DNA from: JAAFIP01 sp043728315
Lineage (GTDB): Bacteria; Pseudomonadota; Gammaproteobacteria; Burkholderiales; Burkholderiaceae_C
Assembly: GCA_043728315.1 (NCBI GenBank)
Contig: JAYTMT010000015.1
Coordinates: 1-19,635, forward strand
Length of the DNA stretch: 19,635 bases
Reading direction: 5' to 3'
Shown: piece by piece, positions 14,360-19,635 of the stretch
Numbering within the stretch: the first letter of the stretch is position 1
Layout of the letters: each line of letters starts with the position of its first letter
Program-made: the position numbers and the translations under genes
Notes under the pieces: model-generated
What the model saw: only the letters and a program-made list of their open reading frames with translations
Told to the model about the DNA's origin: nothing
The model's database searches: none

Positions 14360-15853
14360 ATGCACACACCACACTTGCTCGCCGGGGTTGACCTAGGTTC
14401 CAATAGTTTTCGCCTAGAAATTGGAAAAATAGAAGCGGGGCATATCCAAAGGATAGAGTACCTTAAAGAAACCGTGCGCCAAGGCAATGGCCTAGATGCC
14501 GACCGCAACCTCAGCCAAGATGCCATGCAGCGTGGCTGGGAATGCTTGGCACGGTTTGCAGAGCGCATTGCGGGCTTTCATAAAAACCAAGTGCGTGCGG
14601 TGGCCACACAAACTCTGCGCGAAGCCCGCAACCGCGAGGTTTTCATCCGCAAAGGCAGCGAGATTTTAGGTTTTCCCATAGACGTGATTTCTGGCCGCGA
14701 GGAAGCGCGCTTGATTTACTGTGGGGTAGCCAATTTGCTGCCCCAATCGAACGAACGCCGGCTAGTGGTAGACATTGGCGGGCGCTCCACAGAGTTCATT
14801 TTGGGGCAGGCACTGGCCAGCACAGCCACGGAGTCTTACCGGCTTGGCAGCGTGGCTTGGTCCATGAAGTATTTTCCCGACGGAAAATTCACCGATGCCA
14901 GCTTTGAGCGCGCTGAAATTGCGGCCTGCGCTATCTTAGATGAAGCAGAAACGGCTTTCTCAAAAACCAACTGGGACTGCGCCTATGGCTCTTCTGGCAC
15001 AGTAGGCGCTGTAGCTGATGTACTGGCTGCTGCGGGGTATGCGCCCCATGTGGTCACGGCTGAGGGCTTGGAATGGCTGAAAACCGAGCTGGTGCGCTAT
15101 GGCAGTGCCGAAAAGCTGACGCTGGCAGGCATCAAAGAAGACCGCCGCGCTGTAATTGGCGGCGGAGTCAGTGTGCTGCGGGCGGTATTTAAGCTTTTAA
15201 ACATCAGCGAGATGCATGTGGCGCAGGGGGCATTGCGCCAAGGTATTGTGTACGATTTGCTAGACCGTGCAGCCGAAGTCACAGATGTGCGTGCATCCAC
15301 CGTAGTGCATTTGCGAGAAAAATTCAACGCCGAGGCGGCGCAGGCGCAGCGCGTGTCTAAGGTAGCGCTGCATTTTTTCAAACAATTGGTCAATACAGCT
15401 GAGCTAGACAACCCCGAGCGCTTGGCGCGCAAGCTCAATTGGGCGGCGCAATTGCACGAAATTGGCAGCCGAATATCGCACAGCGATTACCACAAGCACG
15501 GGGCATATATTTTGGACAATGCCGATGCCCCTGGTTTTGCCCTGCCCGAGCTGCACCGCCTGAGCCAACTGGTGTTAGGCCACAGAGGGAAATTGCGCAA
15601 ACTCGACCCTGCGCTGGACGACAGCGCTTTCAACAGCCAACTGATTGCCCTGCGCTTGGCAGTGATTGTCTGCCACGCCAGACGCGAGCCTGCCGTATTG
15701 GCTTTGGAGCTGCACGCAGCCAGAAACATTTTTGTACTGCGCGTGCCTCGGGCTTGGACTTTGCAGTACCCGCAATCTGCGCATTTGCTGCACGAAGAAG
15801 TGCAGGCTTGGCAAAAAAGCCGTTGCCAATTGCAGATTGAAATTACCGATTGA
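14360..15853 (+). CDS. ppx: Exopolyphosphatase (Ppx/GppA phosphatase family)
   Basis: This is a 497-residue ASKHA-fold enzyme that releases Pi from polyphosphate ends; the related GppA acts on pppGpp. The first phosphate loop is VDLGSNSFRLEIG (residues 10-22), the catalytic acidic region ISGREEARLIYCGV (110-123), and the second loop VVDIGGRSTEFILG (136-149). The usual form is GGGSTE; here residue 142 is Arg. A histidine-rich HD-like C-terminal region (LHEIGSRISHSDYHKHG) agrees with full-length Ppx. The ATG at 14360 is 9 bp after the upstream stop and has a weak ribosome binding site, consistent with coupling to the binding-protein gene. Together with ppk1 nearby it completes the polyphosphate cycle. 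GppA activity cannot be excluded from sequence alone. Confidence 0.92.
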   Translation: MHTPHLLAGVDLGSNSFRLEIGKIEAGHIQRIEYLKETVRQGNGLDADRNLSQDAMQRGWECLARFAERIAGFHKNQVRAVATQTLREARNREVFIRKGSEILGFPIDVISGREEARLIYCGVANLLPQSNERRLVVDIGGRSTEFILGQALASTATESYRLGSVAWSMKYFPDGKFTDASFERAEIAACAILDEAETAFSKTNWDCAYGSSGTVGAVADVLAAAGYAPHVVTAEGLEWLKTELVRYGSAEKLTLAGIKEDRRAVIGGGVSVLRAVFKLLNISEMHVAQGALRQGIVYDLLDRAAEVTDVRASTVVHLREKFNAEAAQAQRVSKVALHFFKQLVNTAELDNPERLARKLNWAAQLHEIGSRISHSDYHKHGAYILDNADAPGFALPELHRLSQLVLGHRGKLRKLDPALDDSAFNSQLIALRLAVIVCHARREPAVLALELHAARNIFVLRVPRAWTLQYPQSAHLLHEEVQAWQKSRCQLQIEITD

Positions 15854-15879
15854 CGTGCTGAAAATAAATAGTTTATACT
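15850..15879 (+). promoter_or_regulatory. Sigma-70-type promoter of the small H1-like protein gene
   Basis: TTGACG (15850-15855) and TATACT (15874-15879) are separated by 18 bp, a near-consensus housekeeping promoter. The -35 overlaps the ppx stop codon. A second TTTATAC follows at 15881-15887, making a short direct repeat whose role is unclear. Confidence 0.65.
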
Positions 15880-15907
15880 GTTTATACCTTTTATTTGGAG
15901 AATCCTT

Positions 15908-16399
15908 ATGGCAACTGTAAAACCTGCTGCAACAAAAACTACCGCTGCATTACCTGCAACTGCAATACCTACAACTGCAAAGCCGACAACTGCAAAACAA
16001 ATAACTGCAAAACCAAAAGCGGTAAAAACTAAAGCAGTCAAAGCTAAAACACCTAAAGCTGAAGTAGCAAAGCCTAAAGCTATTAAAACCACTGGCGCAA
16101 AAAAATCAAAGCCTCCGGCCAAAAAACCAGCGGCTAAAAAAAGTCCTGCTGCAGCAGTGGTAGCCGAGGAGAAAAAAATCAAAAAACCAAAACTGGTACG
16201 CGACAGCTTTACGATTCCCAAAGAAGAATACGCCGCACTGGATGTGCTCAAAACACGCGCAATTGCGTTGGCTCAACCAGCCAAGAAAAGTGAGCTTCTG
16301 CGCGCAGGTATTTTGCTGCTAGCCGCCATGGACGACGCGCATTTAGTGGCCAGCCTCAAAGCAGTAACGGTTATTAAAACTGGCCGCCCAAAGAAGTAA
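15908..16399 (+). CDS. Small basic protein: histone H1-like N-terminus with a conserved-looking C-terminal domain
   Basis: This is a 163-residue, strongly basic protein. Residues 1-95 are low complexity, with T-A-K-P, V-K-A-K and A-A-K-K repeats like histone H1 or AlgP tails. The remainder (KPKLVRDSFTIPKEEYAALD, then KKSELLRAGILLLAAMDD, ending GRPKK) is ordered-looking. The SF-IP-EEY start followed by a K-KSELLRAG helix suggests a ribbon-helix-helix-like DNA-binding fold, by resemblance only. I recall similar C-terminal domains in Burkholderiales hypothetical proteins but cannot name the family. It has its own strong promoter and a GGAG ribosome binding site. It probably acts as a nucleoid-associated protein (inference). 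It converges on sixA with a 14-bp gap and no visible terminator. Confidence 0.85.
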   Translation: MATVKPAATKTTAALPATAIPTTAKPTTAKQITAKPKAVKTKAVKAKTPKAEVAKPKAIKTTGAKKSKPPAKKPAAKKSPAAAVVAEEKKIKKPKLVRDSFTIPKEEYAALDVLKTRAIALAQPAKKSELLRAGILLLAAMDDAHLVASLKAVTVIKTGRPKK

Positions 16400-16413
16400 G
16401 CAAGCGCCAAGCT

Positions 16414-16887
16414 TCAAACCCACTCAGGCCCCATCAGGGTCAGCAGTTCTACACTGGTGTTGTCGGGCTCTTGGCTCAGGCGCAGCCAACAGAGCGCGCC
16501 TTTTTTCAGGGGGAATTCGGGTGCTGACAGCCCTAACAATTGGGCTGCAACTTGCCCCAATGCGGGCTGGTGGCCTATAAAAAGTACGGCACTGGCGTTT
16601 GACTGGGCATTGGTCTGCTGGCCAATAAACTCCATCAATTGCGCAGCAGAGCCGGTAGGCAGCATCGCCTCATTGGTTTTGAACTTGCGCCCCAAACCCT
16701 GCGCAGTTTCGCGGCAGCGCAAGGCAGGACTACTCCATACTTTGGCACTGTCGGGTAATTTTTTCTCCAGCCAATCTCCCACACGCTTTGCATGTTTAAT
16801 GCCGCGTGGAGTCAGCGCCCTGTCTACATCTGCCAAAGCTTCGTTTCCATCAAATGCCTGCGCATGCCGCCAAAGAATGATGTCCAT
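16414..16887 (-). CDS. sixA: Phosphohistidine phosphatase SixA
   Basis: This is a 157-residue member of the histidine phosphatase (RHG) family. The catalytic loop is LWRHAQAF with R7 and H8, the second Arg comes from SSPALRCRETA (R57), and the second His is H106 in LFIGHQPALG. SixA removes phosphate from phosphohistidine in phosphorelay proteins such as ArcB or PTS components. I prefer ATG 16887, where the protein begins like other SixA proteins (MDIILWRHA) and is preceded by AGGC. The alternative ATG at 16902 adds five residues and overlaps the ppk1 stop by one base (TGATG), so translational coupling is possible. It lies directly behind ppk1 on the same strand. Confidence 0.92.
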   Translation of the reverse strand: MDIILWRHAQAFDGNEALADVDRALTPRGIKHAKRVGDWLEKKLPDSAKVWSSPALRCRETAQGLGRKFKTNEAMLPTGSAAQLMEFIGQQTNAQSNASAVLFIGHQPALGQVAAQLLGLSAPEFPLKKGALCWLRLSQEPDNTSVELLTLMGPEWV

Positions 16888-16901
16888 GGTGCTTGCCTGC
16901 A

Positions 16902-18989
16902 TCAGGTTTGCGGACTGTAAAGTTGGCGCAGGGCATCTTGTGCACTGGATGCACCACGTTTGGGTTTGGGTGCATCTGGGGCTTGCAGACCGCGTGTGTA
17001 GCTGCCATCGGCCGCCAAGCTCCAGGCCTCTTTGGTGTCATGCAAGTAGGGAATCAGGCATTCGTCTACTACCCGCTGCCGCATCACGGGGTCAAGCACT
17101 GGCCAAGCCAGCTCAATGCGGCGAATCATGTTGCGGCTCATCCAGTCGGCACTTGACAGGTAGACTTCTTCGGTCTCGTCCACTGCAAAATAAAATATAC
17201 GCGAGTGCTCTAAAAATTGTCCAATCACAGAGCGCACACGGATGTTGTCAGTCAAACCCGGCACTTGGGGCGCCAGCATGCATGCACCGCGCACGATCAG
17301 GTCTATGCGCACCCCGCTCTGCCCAGCAGCCACCAGCGCATGGATCAAACGCTCGTCGGTGAGCGCGTTCATTTTGGCTACCAAGCGCGCTTTTTGGCCA
17401 GATGCCGCTGCTGCGGCCAAGGCTGCAATCTTTTTAACCAACCTGTTTTGCAAATCAAATGGTGCCAGCCACAGGTGTTTCAGACGCGGCAGCTTGGATT
17501 GGCCTGCCAAGTGCACAAATACCGCGTCCATGTCAGCGGTGAGCTGGGGATTGGCTGTGAGCATGCTCAAGTCGGTGTACATCTTGGCTGATTTGATGTT
17601 GTAGTTGCCAGTGCTCAGATGGCCATAGCGCTTGAGCAACTTGCCTTCGCGGCGCGTTACAAGCAGCATCTTGGCATGGGTTTTGAGCCCCACCACGCCG
17701 TAAACCACCTGCGCGCCAATGGCTTCTAGGCTGTCGGCCCAGTTGATATTGGTTTCTTCGTCAAAGCGGGCTTTAAGCTCCAGCACAGCGGTAACTTCTT
17801 TGCCATTGCGCACAGCCTCACCCAGCAAATCCATGAGCTCAGAATGCGCACCCGTGCGGTATATGGTCATGCGAATGGCCAATACCTGAGGGTCATGCAC
17901 GGCTTCGCGCAGGAACTCTAAAACGCCTTGAAAACTCTCAAAAGGCTGGTGAATAAGCACATCTTTGTGCTGCAACTGGCTAAAAATTGACAGTCCAGAT
18001 TTGAGCTCTCGCGGCCAAGCACCGGCCATGGGGGCAAACAGCAACTGCGGCGAAGCCACCAAGTCAATCAATTGGTTAAAGCGCACCAAATTCACTGGAC
18101 CATGCACCCGGTAAAGCGCTTGGTTGGGCAGTGCAAACTCACGCAGCAAAAACCCAGACAAAAACTCAGAACAACCCGAGGAGACCTCAAGCCGCACGGC
18201 CTGGCCATAGTGGCGGTGCTGCAAGCCTTGGCGCAAGGCGGTGCGCAAATTGCGCACCTCTTCTTCATCTACGGCCAAATCTGAATGCCTTGTGACGCGA
18301 AATTGTGAAAACTCTCCCATGCCTCGGCCGGGAAAAAGCCCGTCCAAATGGGCACGAATCACGCTAGACAAGGACACCAGTGCCATGCTGCGTTTGCCGC
18401 CAGAGACATTGTCGGGCAACCGAATCAGGCGCGGCAAAACGCGAGGCACTTTCACAATTGCCACCTCGTTTTCTCGGCCAAAAGCATCACGACCCTCCAA
18501 GCGCACAATAAAATTCAAGCTTTTATTGGCCACGCTGGGAAACGGATGCGCAGGGTCTAGCGCAATGGGTGTGAGCAGTGGGCGCACCTGTTGCTCAAAA
18601 TACTGCTTGACCCAACGCCGCTGCGCGGTGTTGCGTTCGTTGTGTGACAGCACATGGATATTTGCCGATGCCAGCGCTGGCATGATCGCGTTGTTAAACA
18701 ACTCGTATTGGATTTTTACCAGCGCATGGGCTTGGTCGGCCAAGCCCAAAAATGACGCTTGAGAAAACGGTGCTTTTACCTCATGGCCTAGCGCGGCCGC
18801 CAAGTGCGAACCCGCCCTGACCTCAAAAAACTCGTCTAAATTGGACGACACGATGCACAAAAACCGCAAACGCTCCAACATCGGCACTTCGGGTCTGCGC
18901 GCCCAGTCAAGTACCCTGTGGTTGAACTGCAAGATGCTCAGGTCTCTGTCAATCAGTGTGACGCTTGTCGGCTTGTCTTTGTTTTGCAT
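16902..18989 (-). CDS. ppk1: Polyphosphate kinase PPK1
   Basis: This 695-residue enzyme reversibly polymerises the ATP gamma-phosphate into polyphosphate. It begins LIDRDLSILQFNHRVLDWARR, the usual N-terminal start. The autophosphorylated histidine is H457 in YGHLSTGNYNIKSAKMYTDL, and the second conserved histidine is H595 in QFLEHSRIFYF, in the position of Escherichia coli His592. Other signatures are MTIYRTG, VVGLKTHAKMLLVTR and LSSADWMSRNMIRR. The open frame runs to 19184, but family length and the Pho-box promoter at 19023-19056, which would lie inside the longer version, support the ATG at 18989. It is followed by sixA with a one-base overlap or a 14-nt gap. PhoB-controlled expression is predicted. 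Confidence 0.96.
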   Translation of the reverse strand: MQNKDKPTSVTLIDRDLSILQFNHRVLDWARRPEVPMLERLRFLCIVSSNLDEFFEVRAGSHLAAALGHEVKAPFSQASFLGLADQAHALVKIQYELFNNAIMPALASANIHVLSHNERNTAQRRWVKQYFEQQVRPLLTPIALDPAHPFPSVANKSLNFIVRLEGRDAFGRENEVAIVKVPRVLPRLIRLPDNVSGGKRSMALVSLSSVIRAHLDGLFPGRGMGEFSQFRVTRHSDLAVDEEEVRNLRTALRQGLQHRHYGQAVRLEVSSGCSEFLSGFLLREFALPNQALYRVHGPVNLVRFNQLIDLVASPQLLFAPMAGAWPRELKSGLSIFSQLQHKDVLIHQPFESFQGVLEFLREAVHDPQVLAIRMTIYRTGAHSELMDLLGEAVRNGKEVTAVLELKARFDEETNINWADSLEAIGAQVVYGVVGLKTHAKMLLVTRREGKLLKRYGHLSTGNYNIKSAKMYTDLSMLTANPQLTADMDAVFVHLAGQSKLPRLKHLWLAPFDLQNRLVKKIAALAAAAASGQKARLVAKMNALTDERLIHALVAAGQSGVRIDLIVRGACMLAPQVPGLTDNIRVRSVIGQFLEHSRIFYFAVDETEEVYLSSADWMSRNMIRRIELAWPVLDPVMRQRVVDECLIPYLHDTKEAWSLAADGSYTRGLQAPDAPKPKRGASSAQDALRQLYSPQT

Positions 18990-19022
18990 GGCTGATGTTA
19001 TTGGTATTTCATTGTAGTAGGC

Positions 19023-19056
19023 AGTATGCAAACGCAATATGACAGCACCGTGACAC
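19023..19056 (-). promoter_or_regulatory. PhoB-dependent promoter of ppk1 (Pho box and -10)
   Basis: On the minus strand GTGTCAC-GGTG-CTGTCAT (19056-19039) gives two heptamers 11 nt apart; the second is a perfect consensus CTGTCAT. CATACT (19028-19023), a -10-like hexamer, follows exactly 10 nt after, as at pstS. The predicted transcript start is about 19016, giving a leader of about 27 nt before the ppk1 ATG at 18989. The site sits in the 82-bp gap behind the OlsB-like gene. Confidence 0.78.
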
Positions 19057-19071
19057 CCCTGCAAGCTTGCA

Positions 19072-19635
19072 TTACGCCATCCGTGTGGATGCAAAATGCC
19101 TGCGGTAGCGCGCTGGCAAGTCCTCGGTGCGCATGAGCATGGGCAAATCGGCTGTATTGAAATCAGGATCCCAAGCGGGCGCACCTAGCACTTTGGCGCC
19201 CAAACGCAGGTAAGCCTTGATGAGTGCGGGTGGTTCCACATCCAGCATGGCATCTCGCGCAGTAGGCAAGGCCAGATGCGGGTAAACACGTAAAGCGCTG
19301 TCGGCCATATGGGTGGCCTCAATTTGGCGCCATACGCTCGCAGCAGCATCGATGCTGACAACGCCGTTGTGCAGCATGGGAATACTGGCGCAGCCTACCA
19401 TGACATCCAAGCCGTTACGCTCCATGAAGCCCATAAGTGCGCCCCAAAGCGACAATATGACAGCGCCTTGGCGGTGGTCTGCATGCACGCAGCTGCGCCC
19501 CAGCTCTGCAATGCGCGTGCGCATGGGCAGCACAGCAGAAAGCTCAAATTCTGTTTCGCTGTACAGGCCACCGGCACGTACTGCCTGCGCAGGCGTGAGC
19601 ACGCGGTATGTGCCAATCACCTGGCCACTGGCCAC
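19072..19635 (-). CDS. OlsB-like GNAT-fold N-acyltransferase, N-terminus beyond the window edge
   Basis: The frame is open to the window edge, with 187 visible residues ending at a TAA (19074-19072). The sequence resembles the hemolysin-like/OlsB acyltransferase family of about 250 residues. The visible pattern is TYRVLTPAQA, YSETEFELSAVLP, then ELGRSCVHADHRQGAVILSLWGAL, VMVGCASIPM and, near the end, LIKAYLRLGAKVLGAPAWDPDFNTADLPMLM. OlsB uses acyl-ACP to N-acylate ornithine, the first step of ornithine lipid synthesis; ornithine lipids can replace phospholipids under Pi limitation, and OlsB is PhoB-regulated in Sinorhizobium. Its position just upstream of ppk1 fits that role, but relatives acylate other substrates, so the gene symbol is left blank. 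Its own promoter is not in the window. Confidence 0.82.
   Translation of the reverse strand: MASGQVIGTYRVLTPAQAVRAGGLYSETEFELSAVLPMRTRIAELGRSCVHADHRQGAVILSLWGALMGFMERNGLDVMVGCASIPMLHNGVVSIDAAASVWRQIEATHMADSALRVYPHLALPTARDAMLDVEPPALIKAYLRLGAKVLGAPAWDPDFNTADLPMLMRTEDLPARYRRHFASTRMA

Noticed and set aside
18990..19184. Sixty-five-codon N-terminal extension of PPK1
   Set aside because: It contains the Pho box and overlaps the acyltransferase 3' end; its sequence is unlike PPK1 N-termini.
1..19635. tRNA, rRNA, phage or insertion-sequence transposase genes
   Set aside because: None was recognised on either strand by inspection.

Overview
The window looks like chromosomal DNA of a betaproteobacterium of the order Burkholderiales, probably Comamonadaceae-like. 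This rests on the protein style of the Pst/Pho, Ppx, PPK1 and SixA homologues, moderately high GC, lysine/alanine-rich histone H1-like tails, and a short C-terminal domain reminiscent of one I recall from that order. No database search was possible.

Layout. (1) 1-963: C-terminal part of a MATE-family transporter. (2) 1078-4975: a SNF2-type helicase followed by a SWIM zinc-finger protein with a histone H1-like tail. (3) 4976-5775: about 800 bp without a credible gene, holding a 207-bp nested palindrome, a 27-bp perfect inverted repeat, one copy of a dispersed repeat, and 13-bp inverted repeats near both edges. (4) 5776-12360, minus strand: a complete phosphate-starvation operon, pstS-pstC-pstA-pstB-phoU-phoB-phoR. 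(5) 12575-15853, plus strand: a fasciclin-domain lipoprotein, a Tat-signal periplasmic binding protein and exopolyphosphatase ppx. (6) 15908-16399: a small basic H1-like protein with its own promoter. (7) 16414-18989, minus strand: polyphosphate kinase ppk1 followed by sixA. (8) 19072 to the window end, minus strand: C-terminal part of an OlsB-like N-acyltransferase.

Most of the right two thirds is a phosphorus island: Pi import (PstSCAB), sensing and signalling (PhoU, PhoR, PhoB), polyphosphate synthesis (PPK1) and breakdown (Ppx), plus possibly phosphorus-free lipid synthesis (OlsB-like). I read three PhoB-box promoters from the sequence: upstream of pstS, upstream of ppk1, and a triple-heptamer array upstream of the fasciclin lipoprotein. 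All share the same geometry: heptamers 11 nt apart, with a -10-like hexamer exactly 10 nt after the last one. This argues that the fasciclin protein is a Pi-starvation gene, and it moves the likely starts of PstS (to 12360) and PPK1 (to 18989) inward from the longest open frames.

The least explained material is the 4976-5775 noncoding block and the roughly 65-bp dispersed repeat, which occurs three times in the same orientation, always between genes.
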